Source: Pedobacter frigiditerrae (GTDB lineage: Bacteria > Bacteroidota > Bacteroidia > Sphingobacteriales > Sphingobacteriaceae). Taken from it: a stretch of DNA of 64,000 nt. The notes beneath the pieces were generated by a model. That model was given only the letters and a program-made list of their open reading frames with translations. It did no database searches and was not told the DNA's origin. The position numbers were made by a program, and so were the translations under genes. This document shows positions 10,195-21,271 of this stretch, piece by piece; the first letter of the stretch is position 1, and every line of letters begins with the position of its first letter. The stretch covers positions 310,001 through 374,000 of the forward strand of contig NZ_JAVTSS010000001.1 of NCBI RefSeq assembly GCF_032678705.1. The letters run 5' to 3'.

Positions 10195-10227
10195 TAAGTT
10201 AGGGGCGTTGCAACCGCCTCTAACTTA
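10195..10227 (-). terminator. Stem-loop between fecR and susC
   Basis: TAAGTTAGGGGCG and CGCCTCTAACTTA pair with a single G-T position around a 7-base loop. A second small hairpin (AACTCT-TTT-AGAGTT) lies beside it at 10180-10194. It probably separates the sigma/FecR transcript from the susC operon, or attenuates read-through; the T-tract is weak. Confidence 0.55.
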
Positions 10228-10257
10228 TTTTCAGATTACTGTTGGTTTAGGTAAAAT

Positions 10258-11376
10258 TTACGGCATAACAGTAATCCTCCTTCCTTGAAAGTTAAAGTGA
10301 GCACTCTCTGTTAATTCCATTATTCTTAATACTTGTTTGATGTTTTTTGATCTAGAAACAGAACCGGTAAATACCATTCTTGATAAATCACTTGGGCATT
10401 GTACTTCAACATCATACCATCTTGATATTTTTCTCATGATACTCCCCATGTCTTCATTGTTAAATACAAATTCATTGTGTATCCAAGCCGTTTCATCATC
10501 TACATTAACAGCTTTAACCTTTATTAAATCCCCTATTACATTGGCTTGTTGGCCAGGTATTAACACATTAGCTGCATTTTTGGTGCTTACCCTCACACTA
10601 CCTTCGACTAGTGTGGTCGCTATACTATTTTCGTCATGGTAAGCATTGATGTTGAAATGGGTACCCAATACTTGTACAGTTTGGTTGTTGGCTATCACCT
10701 TAAAAGGTTTGCTGGCGTTATGGGCTACTTCAAAGTATCCTTCGCCTGTTAATTCCACTATCCTTTCATTTCCATTAAATATTGTAGGGTATTTTAAGCT
10801 GGAAGCCGAGTTAAGCCAAACCTTAGTGCCGTCTTCTAATGTTAAATTATAATAACCTCCATTAGGTATGGTCAATAAGTTTATTTGTGATGTAGCTGCT
10901 GCTTTACTAGTATTATAAGTCAATTGCCCATCTTCGGTTTTAAAAATACTCGAGCCACCCTGGTCGCCTATTTTTCCAATGTTCGCTTCATTTAATGAAA
11001 TGGATACTCCATTTGCCAGGGTTAATGTTGCTTTTTTACCTCCTGGTAAAATTTTGGCAACAGCTTGAGTTGTTTTGGCGGGATTGTTATGCTTATTGAG
11101 GTAGAAATACAAACTAAAAGATAGGCAAATTAATACCACTGCAGCACTGGCGATGCTAGCCAGTTTTGGCCAGAGTTTAACATTTTTCTTTTCGCGTTGG
11201 TGGATAGGTAATATTGTCCAAACTTGGCTTTTTGCCGCATTTAGTTGTTCGATAGAAAGGTCGATTTTTTCGTTGTCTGATGTTAGGTACCAGCTCTCTA
11301 ATAGCGCTAATTCTGTTTCAGTGCAATTGCCTTCCTTATATTTTTTGAGTAGTTCTTTTGCCGCTATGTTTTTCAT
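10258..11376 (-). CDS. FecR family anti-sigma factor
   Basis: The 372-residue protein has a cytoplasmic N-terminal sigma-binding region (residues 1-75). A single membrane helix follows at about 86-108 (ASIASAAVVLICLSFSLYFYL), then a periplasmic FecR domain (about 150-245, with EGYFEVAHNASKPFKV). The C-terminal DUF4974-type segment is about 295-370. It holds the ECF sigma factor until the STN domain of the loaded SusC signals. The partner sigma gene is immediately upstream on the same strand and the STN-bearing susC is downstream. Confidence 0.95.
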   Translation of the reverse strand: MKNIAAKELLKKYKEGNCTETELALLESWYLTSDNEKIDLSIEQLNAAKSQVWTILPIHQREKKNVKLWPKLASIASAAVVLICLSFSLYFYLNKHNNPAKTTQAVAKILPGGKKATLTLANGVSISLNEANIGKIGDQGGSSIFKTEDGQLTYNTSKAAATSQINLLTIPNGGYYNLTLEDGTKVWLNSASSLKYPTIFNGNERIVELTGEGYFEVAHNASKPFKVIANNQTVQVLGTHFNINAYHDENSIATTLVEGSVRVSTKNAANVLIPGQQANVIGDLIKVKAVNVDDETAWIHNEFVFNNEDMGSIMRKISRWYDVEVQCPSDLSRMVFTGSVSRSKNIKQVLRIMELTESAHFNFQGRRITVMP

Positions 11377-11466
11377 ATCCTTAAAGAAGTTATTTCCTCT
11401 TTAGAATATAGACGGCAAAGGGGGTAGGTAGGTGGTATATAAATTTAACAAAAAGTTAAAATTAAT

Positions 11467-12033
11467 TTAAAGACTCACAAAAAGCATCATTCCGAGCTTA
11501 CTGCGCAATATTTTAAGCGCATTGTTTATTTGTTTCTTTACGGTTTGCTCAGAGATATTTAATTGGGCGGCTATTTCTTTATGGCTTAACTTTTCTTTCC
11601 GGCTTAAATCAAATACTTCCCTCATTTTTGTTGGTAAACTGGCAATACCACTTTCGATCAGGGCAGAAAGCTGTTTCTCTCTTATGCTATGGTCTGTAAT
11701 ACAGTAACCTTGTTCTATGTAACCCTGTAAAGATTTAATGTATTTCGATTCTACTTCTTGATGTGAGATTACATCTAAAACCTTGTTTCTAACTGCAGTG
11801 TATAGATATCCGGATAGGCTAGAATTAATAACTAATGAATTTCTTTTGTTCCACAGTTGTGCAAAAAGTTCATGCAGTAGATCTTGGGCTTCCTCCTTGT
11901 CGCGTAGTTTTTGATAAGCGTGTAAGTATAATACATCAAAATATTTATTGTAAATGATGGTGTAAGCTAAGGCATCATCACTCTTTAGCAATTCAATCAA
12001 TTCGGTATCAGAAGGAGAGGTGTCTAGCAACAT
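11467..12033 (-). CDS. RNA polymerase ECF sigma-70 factor (FecI-like)
   Basis: The product is 188 residues. Region 2 lies at about 20-90 (DEEAQDLLHELFAQLW-type core seen as KEEAQDLLHELFAQLWNKR) and region 4 at about 125-180, with helix-turn-helix SHKEIAAQLNISEQTVKKQI. It belongs to the Bacteroidetes sigma-70 subgroup paired with FecR. It should direct transcription of the SusC operon downstream when released. It is divergent from the CHASE histidine kinase at 12302, across a 268-bp gap in which I see no clear operator. Confidence 0.93.
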   Translation of the reverse strand: MLLDTSPSDTELIELLKSDDALAYTIIYNKYFDVLYLHAYQKLRDKEEAQDLLHELFAQLWNKRNSLVINSSLSGYLYTAVRNKVLDVISHQEVESKYIKSLQGYIEQGYCITDHSIREKQLSALIESGIASLPTKMREVFDLSRKEKLSHKEIAAQLNISEQTVKKQINNALKILRSKLGMMLFVSL

Positions 12034-12301
12034 GCTACAATCACAAATTTTATTTGAAAAGCAAAAAAGTCAAACTTTTAATATAGGTAAAGCAAAAGTT
12101 ATGATGTAGCTATCAAAATTAATACAAATAAGCTAATAACCAAATAGATTAGTGCTTAGGGCTTTATTTTGAAATAAGTGATGCTATTATTTTAAAACAT
12201 TTATGTTGCGACATCTTATTAATCAATTTTACTATATTTATCACATAACAATCTCAATCTAAGTCAATGGGGGTCATTTTAATCAATCAGTTTAATTAGC
12301 C

Positions 12302-14656
12302 ATGGCAAAAAAGTCCAATAGGTTATCTGTCTGGTTTTTGTCTAGGCCCAAAACAACAGGGTTTATTTTCTTCTGGTTTTTGTTAAGTCTTATTTCTTTA
12401 ATTGTTAGTCAGCGATACCAAATATTTCAAGAGAACAAAGAACGAGAGATTTCAAATATCTTGGCATCTGTTGAAGGTAACATAGAACAATCTTTAAAAA
12501 ATGGTTACAATATTGCTTTAACGTTAGCACTTACGTTAGATAATGATGGTAAGCCAAATAACTTTGAGCAAGTAGCCAGTCAGTTAATTAAATCAAATCC
12601 AGACTTACAAGCGGTACAATTAGTACCCGATGGAATAATCAAATACATTTATCCACTAAAAGGGAACGAACCTGCATTAAACTTAAACTTGTATAAAAGT
12701 CCTCCAAGAACCATTTATGAAGCCAAGAAGGCAATCATTACCAAAAAGATGTACTACCAAGGGCCGGTTAAACTTACGCAAGGTGGTGTAGGTGTAATTG
12801 GTAGATTGCCATTGTTTATAAATAATAAGTTTTGGGGTTTTTCTGCTATTGTAGTAAAGTTAGATACACTGTTGAAACAAGCTGGGTTAGATAATAACAA
12901 ATATGAGAACTACCGTTTTCAGCTTTCAAAGGTTAATCCCATAACAAATAAGGAAGAATTTTTTCTTCCAATGAAATATGACCTTAAACACCAGCAATCA
13001 AAAGCCATTGTTTTTCCTGAAGGAGATTGGAAGATCTATGTGATTAATATAGATCCTTATGGTACATTATGGCAAATTATTAGCGCCATCTTATTTGGCT
13101 TAAGTTTAACAGGTTTGTCAAGTTATTTACTAACTCGACTTTTAAGGAAGCAGGTTCAGTTGCAAACAGTAGTTCATGCTCAAGCATCGCAATTAATAGA
13201 TACGGAGAGTAAGTTTAAGAATATTTTTGATCATGCGGCTATTGGTATAGCTAGGGTAAATTCTACAACAGGTGAAATTTTGGAGGTAAACCAATATCTG
13301 TGTGATTTTTTGGGTTATAAGGAAAATGAGTTGTTGAGTAAAAAAATAAAATCATTGATCTATTTAGATGACTTGGGTGAAGAGCGAATTTCATTTAAGA
13401 AATTGTTAAAAGGCGAATTAAGGCAGTTTAATAAGGAAAGTAGATATTTGGGTAAAGACGGAACTGTAATTTGGGGGAGTGTAACCATTACTCCTTTGTG
13501 GGATGAAGGTGAAGTGCCTACCAATCATATTGTTATTATTGAGGATGTAACTAAACGAAAGTTAGAGGAACAGATATTGATAGATTCTCAAAGAAGAATT
13601 GAGTCTTTGATTAATACGATTGATGGGATTGTTTGGGAAGGTAATTTTAGCACGCACCAATGTACTTTTGTAAGCGAAAAGGTAAAAGATATACTGGGTT
13701 ATTCGGTTAAACAATGGATGAGTAGCCCTAATTTTTGGTTGGACCATTTATACCCAGAAGATAAAGAAGGTATGGTTTCCTATCTAGAAATGATGTTGCC
13801 AAACGATAGTCAACATGATGCAGAGTATAGGATGTTTGCCAAGGATGGTTCTATAGTTTGGATTAGGGATATTGTTACTGTTATAAGAGAGGAAGGACAA
13901 TCTTATAAGTTAAGGGGCATCATGATAGATATTACCAATAAAAAAGAGGCTGAAGAAGCATTAAATAAGTCTTTTAATTTGGTAACTGAGCAAAATAAAA
14001 GGCTGTTGAACTTCTCTTATATTGTTTCTCATAATTTGCGCTCACATGCTGGTAATATACAAGGTATTTCAACATTAATAGAAAGTGCCCAAACAGAAGA
14101 TGATAGGAATGAAATGATACAGTTGTTGAAAAAGGTTGCGGGTAATTTGAACGAAACCCTTTTTAACTTAAACAATATCGTAAATATTCAAACCAGTATA
14201 GATATTGATATTGAACCATTATATTTAAGTGACTATGTACAAGGAACTTTAGCTGTTCAAAAAACACAGATTTTATCAAAAAAAGCTACCATTTTAAACA
14301 AGGTAGATGGTGATATCGTTGTCAATTACAACCGTGCATACTTGGAGAGTATTTTACTCAATTTGCTATCTAACGCCTTGCGTTATAGTCACCCAGATAG
14401 AAAACCTGTTATTTCTATCGCTTGTTTTAAAGAAGATGGACAAGATGTTTTAAGGGTTTCAGACAATGGAATTGGCATCGATTTAGAAAAGTATGGTGAT
14501 AAGTTATTTGGGATCTATCAAACCTTTAATGGCAATGCTGATGCAAGAGGCTTTGGATTGTTCATTTCAAAGAACCAAGTAGAGGCAATGGGCGGGAAAA
14601 TAGAAGTAGAAAGTGCTTTAAATAAGGGAACGACATTTAAGATTTATTTTAAATAG
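12302..14656 (+). CDS. CHASE-PAS-PAS hybrid-less sensor histidine kinase
   Basis: The 784-residue protein has a membrane helix at about 20-40, an extracytoplasmic CHASE-type sensor (about 50-215), and a second helix at about 255-278. Two PAS domains with PAC segments follow at about 300-425 and 430-555. The DHp domain carries the phospho-acceptor in SHNLRSH (His577), and a HATPase domain has N and G boxes (LLSNALRYS, DNGIGI, GFGL). No receiver domain is present. CHASE domains bind small extracellular ligands. No response regulator is adjacent, although the operon just downstream has one (18 kb). The ligand is unknown. Confidence 0.9.
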   Translation: MAKKSNRLSVWFLSRPKTTGFIFFWFLLSLISLIVSQRYQIFQENKEREISNILASVEGNIEQSLKNGYNIALTLALTLDNDGKPNNFEQVASQLIKSNPDLQAVQLVPDGIIKYIYPLKGNEPALNLNLYKSPPRTIYEAKKAIITKKMYYQGPVKLTQGGVGVIGRLPLFINNKFWGFSAIVVKLDTLLKQAGLDNNKYENYRFQLSKVNPITNKEEFFLPMKYDLKHQQSKAIVFPEGDWKIYVINIDPYGTLWQIISAILFGLSLTGLSSYLLTRLLRKQVQLQTVVHAQASQLIDTESKFKNIFDHAAIGIARVNSTTGEILEVNQYLCDFLGYKENELLSKKIKSLIYLDDLGEERISFKKLLKGELRQFNKESRYLGKDGTVIWGSVTITPLWDEGEVPTNHIVIIEDVTKRKLEEQILIDSQRRIESLINTIDGIVWEGNFSTHQCTFVSEKVKDILGYSVKQWMSSPNFWLDHLYPEDKEGMVSYLEMMLPNDSQHDAEYRMFAKDGSIVWIRDIVTVIREEGQSYKLRGIMIDITNKKEAEEALNKSFNLVTEQNKRLLNFSYIVSHNLRSHAGNIQGISTLIESAQTEDDRNEMIQLLKKVAGNLNETLFNLNNIVNIQTSIDIDIEPLYLSDYVQGTLAVQKTQILSKKATILNKVDGDIVVNYNRAYLESILLNLLSNALRYSHPDRKPVISIACFKEDGQDVLRVSDNGIGIDLEKYGDKLFGIYQTFNGNADARGFGLFISKNQVEAMGGKIEVESALNKGTTFKIYFK

Positions 14657-14858
14657 CTGATTTGATAAACTGAGGCAGTTTGGATTTATTCCTATGAATG
14701 GAATATTTATTATTTCAAGAAAATTTTTATGTTTTAACTTAAATATGCGCTTCAAGCAACTCTGTGGCCTTTTATACAGAGGGCAATGTTAACGTTTCTT
14801 AATGCGTTTTTCTCGTTTAATTTTGATGACTAGTTTCGTTGAAATAAAACTAAAAAAT

Positions 14859-16340
14859 ATGAAGAAAATCGTATGGTTTGTCACTGTGTTTATTGCATTT
14901 CACTCTGCAAATGCGCAAACTCCCTTTTTTAATGAAAAGGATAGTATTGAAATTAAAGGAAAAGTAATTGGCTATAACCCTGGTCAGAAAGATCATTTCC
15001 TTAGTTTTTCTACTTATAATTTGTTTGGCAAATCAACTAGTCAAGCCATTCAGATTGAAGATAATGGAGATTTTTGGATCAAACTTTATCAACCTTATGA
15101 AGGGGATGTTCAATTAAATTATAAGGATGCGTTTATTAATGTTTATGCCAAAGCAAACAGCATTTTACAATTAGAAATTTATGATTCGAAAGTAAAAGAA
15201 CAAACAGATAACGAAAATGCCTTTGTAGCTAAAGGAGAATTGGCAGGTCTAAATAATCTTAATTTTAAATTTCAAACAGCATATAATAAGCATTCTTTTA
15301 AGTCCAAAATTGATATGGGCAATAAGTTGCAGACGGATAGCGCTTTTGCAGCAAGCGTGGTTGTAATGCTAGATGAACAATTAGCATTTTTAAGTCTTTT
15401 TGTGAAGAACAATCAAATTATGGATCAAAAATTTATCAATTGGCAACGTAGTCGATTCCAATATGAAGCAGGTCAAAGTATTTTGTTCTTTCCATTTGCA
15501 GGGAAGTATAATAAAGAAATTACACAAAAGCAGTTGATGAAATTGATTAGTACGATACCAATTAACAATGAGAATGCGCTAAATAGTTCATCCTATTATG
15601 CGTTTTTAAATAGCTTAGTTGGGGCGCAACAGATAATGATAAATATTAACCCAATGTATGATGTAATTAAAAGCAAGAGCGGAAAGAATACAGTAAGCAT
15701 TTGCCTTGATGAAATTGACAAATTTGCAACAGGAATTGCTAGAGAGCTGCAATATTTAGGGTCTTTTTTGAATAAGGCGGGGTCAGGGTCAGATCCAATG
15801 CCTTATTTGGCTCGTTTTAATGAGGTTATAAATAACCCATTCCTAAAGCAATACATAAAAGCAACGCAAGCTCCTTTGCACAAAGCTTCTAATGAGTTTG
15901 ATATTGTGGCTCGTTTAAAAGCACAGAAGGTTAAGCCAATTTTAAAGGAAAGGTTGATTAATATATTTTCGCAATACAAAGGCGTTAGTTTATACATCGA
16001 TTTTTGGGGTGATTGGTGTGGGCCTTGTATGAGTGAACTGCCAATTTATCCGAATCTAATTAATGCCTTAGCAGAGAATCCGATCAAGTTCTTATTCCTT
16101 TCTGCTTTCACTACTGAGGAGAGTATGTTGGCGATTAAGAAAAAATTTAAGATTAATGGCGATTTTATTAATTTGTCTAAGGACGAAGTTAATATCGTAA
16201 ACAATGTATTTGAATTTCATAGTTATCCATCTCATTTCTTGGTGAATAATAAAGGTGTTGTAATAAGTAAGATGTCGCAAACAACCTTGAGTACCGTAAG
16301 TCAAAAAGCTAAAGAAATTGCCGCATTATTAAATAAATAG
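14859..16340 (+). CDS. Exported TlpA-like thioredoxin co-transcribed with a two-component system
   Basis: The product (493 residues) has a signal peptide ending SANAQ (residues 1-20), a long region of unknown fold, and a C-terminal thioredoxin domain with WCGPC (Cys387, Cys390). The start at 14859 is preferred because the signal peptide begins there; 19 further upstream codons are open but look non-coding. The stop codon is directly followed by the ATG of the histidine kinase (0 bases between). This makes a thioredoxin/kinase/regulator operon and suggests redox or envelope-stress coupling, which is inference. Confidence 0.85.
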   Translation: MKKIVWFVTVFIAFHSANAQTPFFNEKDSIEIKGKVIGYNPGQKDHFLSFSTYNLFGKSTSQAIQIEDNGDFWIKLYQPYEGDVQLNYKDAFINVYAKANSILQLEIYDSKVKEQTDNENAFVAKGELAGLNNLNFKFQTAYNKHSFKSKIDMGNKLQTDSAFAASVVVMLDEQLAFLSLFVKNNQIMDQKFINWQRSRFQYEAGQSILFFPFAGKYNKEITQKQLMKLISTIPINNENALNSSSYYAFLNSLVGAQQIMININPMYDVIKSKSGKNTVSICLDEIDKFATGIARELQYLGSFLNKAGSGSDPMPYLARFNEVINNPFLKQYIKATQAPLHKASNEFDIVARLKAQKVKPILKERLINIFSQYKGVSLYIDFWGDWCGPCMSELPIYPNLINALAENPIKFLFLSAFTTEESMLAIKKKFKINGDFINLSKDEVNIVNNVFEFHSYPSHFLVNNKGVVISKMSQTTLSTVSQKAKEIAALLNK

Positions 16341-17978
16341 ATGAAACTCAGATTAAGATTTCTCATTGCACTAAGTGTTTTGGCAACTTTAGCGGTAATT
16401 ATTTTCCAGATAATCTGGCTAAAGAATAGTTATCAATTGAGTAAGGAAAAAATAACAAATGATGCAAAAACGGTATTAGATGAAGCTATAATCGAACATC
16501 GTGAACTAGTTGCTGAACAAGTGAGAGGCTTATTGATAAAGGCGATTAATCCAAATGACATCGAAACTCAGGTTCATTGGAAGATGCCTGATAGTCAGTA
16601 TGTACAATTAGGTTATAGGACCAAAAGATTTCCCAATGCTTCTTGGACAACTTTTAAGGTTTCAAGAAAAGAATTGAATAAAGTTCAAAGAAATCCTTAT
16701 CCACTACTGTTAGATCGGATCGATAAAGGTAATTTGGACGTATTAGATGGTGTTTATTCGACTTTTGTTGGTATAGTTAATTACGAGACAGATAGTTGGG
16801 AATATAAACTTCAGGATAGTTTGATGCGTTGTTTTTATTTACATGAAGATACCGCCGTCTTAAGTAAAATAGTTAAAAAGAGATTTGAAAGGTTGAATTA
16901 TCACATTTCTACACAGCTCGTTTATCAAAAGGGAATTAATGAAATTTATAATAAAAAGTCGACGGTTAATAAGGTTCTTCAAGGAGAAGCGACTGATGTG
17001 GTAGAGATGGTAAGCGATAATCGTTATCATCGGCTTAACGAACAACTCGATTCCTTGAACGTATATGCTCAAAAATTAACTTTAGCTAACCACAAGATGT
17101 ATGTTGTAAAGCCAATACTCAATGATATTGCCAATACATTACATTTTGGAGTACCATTTATCATTCTTGCAGTTGAAGTAAGCCCATCTGATATAATTAG
17201 CCAAATGTTGGTTAGTGTAATTGGTTCTTTTTTGTTGTTATTATTAATAGGAATATGTCTAGCTTATATGTTTTACACCATCTTAAAACAGAAGAAACTC
17301 TCAGAAATTAAAGACGATTTTATAGGTAATGTTTCTCACGAGTTAAAGACACCAGTTACTACTGCATTGGCAGCAATTCAAGGCATGCAACATTTCGATG
17401 TGCTGAAAAGTAAAGAAAAAACAGATTTGTATTTAAATACTGCCGCCAAGGAGATGCAGCGTTTGTCTGCGATGATTGATAACATTTTAAATATTTCAAT
17501 TTACGAACAAAGTGACTTTAGTCTTCATGTTGTTAAATTTAATCTAAGAGAAATGTTAACTGAGGTGATAAATATTCAGGAATTACACTCAAAAAAGAAA
17601 GTTAATATTGAATTGAATTATCAAGCTAGAGAAGAAATTTTAGCTGATAAAACGCATCTTTATAACGTTTTTATTAATTTATTAGACAATGCTATTAAAT
17701 ATGGAAGGGAGGATGTAAAGGTCAAAATCGAATGTGTTGGAGGTATAAATAGTCTTAAAATTAATATTAGCGATAATGGAAAAGGTATACCTGAAATTTA
17801 TCAGGTAAATATTTTTGAAAAATTTTTTAGAGTGCCTAGTATAAACGATCATAGTGTAAAAGGTCATGGGCTAGGGTTAAGCTATGTAAGGAATATACTA
17901 GAAAAACATAAGGGTGAAATTAAACTTATAAAGTCAGATGATAATGGTTCAATCTTTTCAATTGATTTACCACAATGA
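16341..17978 (+). CDS. Membrane sensor histidine kinase
   Basis: The 545-residue protein has membrane helices at about 7-27 and 290-312. Between them is a periplasmic sensor of about 260 residues without a recognised domain. The cytoplasmic part has HisKA with GNVSHELKTP (His333) and HATPase with NLLDNAIKYG, DNGKGIP and GHGLGLSYV. No HAMP domain is apparent. It abuts the exported thioredoxin gene upstream and overlaps the response-regulator gene by 4 bases (ATGA), so the regulator is its cognate partner. Confidence 0.92.
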   Translation: MKLRLRFLIALSVLATLAVIIFQIIWLKNSYQLSKEKITNDAKTVLDEAIIEHRELVAEQVRGLLIKAINPNDIETQVHWKMPDSQYVQLGYRTKRFPNASWTTFKVSRKELNKVQRNPYPLLLDRIDKGNLDVLDGVYSTFVGIVNYETDSWEYKLQDSLMRCFYLHEDTAVLSKIVKKRFERLNYHISTQLVYQKGINEIYNKKSTVNKVLQGEATDVVEMVSDNRYHRLNEQLDSLNVYAQKLTLANHKMYVVKPILNDIANTLHFGVPFIILAVEVSPSDIISQMLVSVIGSFLLLLLIGICLAYMFYTILKQKKLSEIKDDFIGNVSHELKTPVTTALAAIQGMQHFDVLKSKEKTDLYLNTAAKEMQRLSAMIDNILNISIYEQSDFSLHVVKFNLREMLTEVINIQELHSKKKVNIELNYQAREEILADKTHLYNVFINLLDNAIKYGREDVKVKIECVGGINSLKINISDNGKGIPEIYQVNIFEKFFRVPSINDHSVKGHGLGLSYVRNILEKHKGEIKLIKSDDNGSIFSIDLPQ

Positions 17979-18673
17979 AACGAGCACCCAAAATACTATT
18001 GATAGAAGATGAAGTAGCGTTAGGGCTAATAATTAAGGACGGTCTGGAATTTAGGGGTTTCGAGGTAATATACATTACAGATGGGAGCTTGGCGTATGCC
18101 ACTTATATCTCTGAAAAGCCAGATTTTCTGGTGCTTGATGTAATGCTGCCATCTATTAATGGTTTAATGATTGCAGAGAAGATTAGGTTGGAGAATAAGC
18201 ATACGCCTATCCTGTTTTTAACCGCAAGAACAATGCCTCAAGATGTGTTAAATGGTTACATGGCGGGTGGTAATGACTATCTTAAAAAGCCCTTTGATAT
18301 GGAAGAGCTAATCATTCGTATAAAAGTATTACTCAACCAAAACCGCCTGTTAGAGAACGTGCAAAGTGATAAAAACTTAGGTGTGGTTGATATTGGGAAA
18401 TATACTTACGACATAATGAGAGGGGTTTTAGTATATCATGGTATAATAAAGCAATTAACAGGTAGAGAAAGCGAGGTCTTAAAAACACTTTATCAAAATA
18501 GAAATAGATTGCTGGCAAGGAAAGAATTCCTACTACAAGTTTGGGGAGATGATGATTTTTTTAGTTCAAGAAGCTTAGATGTGTTTATCACTAAACTAAG
18601 ACGATATTTAAAGCATGACCCATCAATTCAGATCATTAATCAAAGGGGCTTTGGCTATAAGTTGATTTGTTAA
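17975..18673 (+). CDS. OmpR-family response regulator
   Basis: The 232-residue product has a receiver domain (about 5-118) with the acidic pocket Glu11/Asp12, phospho-acceptor Asp55 (LVLDVMLP) and Lys105 (KKPF). A winged-helix DNA-binding domain follows at about 135-230 (LTGRESEVLKTLYQN, then SLDVFITKLRRYL). Its start overlaps the kinase stop, which ties the two together. It is the last gene of the operon; plus-strand terminator candidates follow at 18861-18883. Confidence 0.95.
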   Translation: MKRAPKILLIEDEVALGLIIKDGLEFRGFEVIYITDGSLAYATYISEKPDFLVLDVMLPSINGLMIAEKIRLENKHTPILFLTARTMPQDVLNGYMAGGNDYLKKPFDMEELIIRIKVLLNQNRLLENVQSDKNLGVVDIGKYTYDIMRGVLVYHGIIKQLTGRESEVLKTLYQNRNRLLARKEFLLQVWGDDDFFSSRSLDVFITKLRRYLKHDPSIQIINQRGFGYKLIC

Positions 18674-18782
18674 GGTTTTCTAAATGATCTGTTGATCTAT
18701 GTTCACTTTTCCCTGTTTTCTTTTTTCTTCATCAATTTTAATAATTATCAGAGGGAAAGACAGCTTGTAGATGGCCTATAAA

Positions 18783-18823
18783 AAAGAAAGGAGATTATCC
18801 ATCCAGACTAATCTCCTTTTCTA
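18783..18823 (-). terminator. Intrinsic terminator, minus strand
   Basis: AAAGGAGATT (about 18788-18797) pairs with AATCTCCTTT (about 18811-18820) around a 13-base loop. Read on the minus strand it runs into TTTCTTTTTT, a good termination tract; the plus-strand tail is poorer. It would end the candidate sRNA. Confidence 0.65.
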
Positions 18824-18860
18824 ACCAAATATAAACCTGTATGAACGGGTTATTTTTTAT

Positions 18861-18884
18861 TCCGATATAATCGGACTTTTTTCT
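18861..18884 (+). terminator. Intrinsic terminator after the response regulator
   Basis: TCCGAT-ATA-ATCGGA is followed by CTTTTTTCTTTT on the plus strand. It is the best candidate for ending the thioredoxin/kinase/regulator operon. Confidence 0.55.
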
Positions 18885-18950
18885 TTTCAAATCTTTAGTG
18901 TTTTTGCTTTAACAACTAATGATGATACAAATATAGAAATAATTTTATTA

Positions 18951-18969
18951 TAGTGTACAAAGTACACTA
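18951..18969. promoter_or_regulatory. AGTGTA-type operator, site 1
   Basis: TAGTGTACAAAGTACACTA is a perfect 8-bp inverted repeat around AAA. It matches the AGTGTA-N5-TACACT pattern shared by sites upstream of pfkA, the Nudix regulator, the T9SS cargo, the sugar kinase and susC. Its centre coincides with the TTTG -33 box of a predicted minus-strand promoter. Confidence 0.6.
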
Positions 18970-19351
18970 AGAAAAATTTTATTTATTTTTTGTTTGTGTT
19001 ATTCAGATGACAAAAGTGCCTAAAAACATCATTTTACTAACATTTTGAATGCAAAAGTAGTTTTATTTTTTTTAATTATTTATTAGTGAACGTTAAATTT
19101 ATGTTAAATCAATGTTTTGTAGCCTTGAAAATGGCCTTATGAGAGGTGCTAAAAAACCATAAAAAATAGAAATTATAAGTCTTATTAGACTTAATGTTAA
19201 TCATTTTATATTATTTATCATGAAAAGCTAAAATAGTGGTGTTAATTGTGTGTTATTTATGCAAAATTTGTAAATACGTGGTTTAGGTAAGGCAACTCTT
19301 TGTGTTTTGGGATGTTTAGGTATAAAAAATTGCAGTTTTAGATTGGTTATT

Positions 19352-19388
19352 TAAAAAAAAATGGCAACACCTTTTTCGGTGTTACCAT
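19352..19388 (-). terminator. Terminator of the pfkA-kinase-gap operon
   Basis: ATGGCAACACC (19361-19371) and GGTGTTACCAT (19378-19388) pair with one mismatch around TTTTTC, and the minus strand then reads into nine T residues. It lies 30 bases beyond the gap stop codon. Confidence 0.8.
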
Positions 19389-19418
19389 TCGTATTAATCT
19401 ACGTAAAGGAATTTTATC

Positions 19419-21265
<1,847 letters not shown>

Positions 21266-21271
21266 CCTTAT

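Larger units (their letters stand above)
18783..18921 (-). ncRNA. Candidate sugar-regulated small RNA
   Basis: On the minus strand a TATATTTG -7 box (18928-18935) has a TTTG -33 box (18958-18961) 22 bases upstream. A roughly 140-base stretch follows and ends in a strong hairpin plus T-tract at 18783-18823. The -33 box lies in the centre of the AGTGTA-type operator, so the transcript should be repressible with the sugar genes. A minus-strand terminator here needs a minus-strand transcript that starts after the gap terminator at about 19352, which supports a separate transcription unit. A 31-codon TTG-start frame exists inside but is weak. No known RNA family was recognised. Confidence 0.4.
18674..19418. 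other. 745-bp gene-less region
   Basis: There is no convincing protein gene between the response regulator and gap. It holds two intrinsic terminators facing opposite ways, a perfect TAGTGTAC/GTACACTA operator, a TATATTTG promoter box on the minus strand and the gap terminator. The rest is AT-rich and featureless. See the separate entries. Confidence 0.8.

Noticed and set aside
18811..18908. Short TTG-start peptide of about 31 codons on the minus strand inside the candidate sRNA
   Set aside because: It reads through the terminator stem, lacks an ATG and shows no recognised domain; kept only as a remark.
18674..19418. tRNA or other structured stable RNA in the largest gap
   Set aside because: No cloverleaf or CCA-end pattern is visible; only the terminators and the sRNA-like unit are supported.
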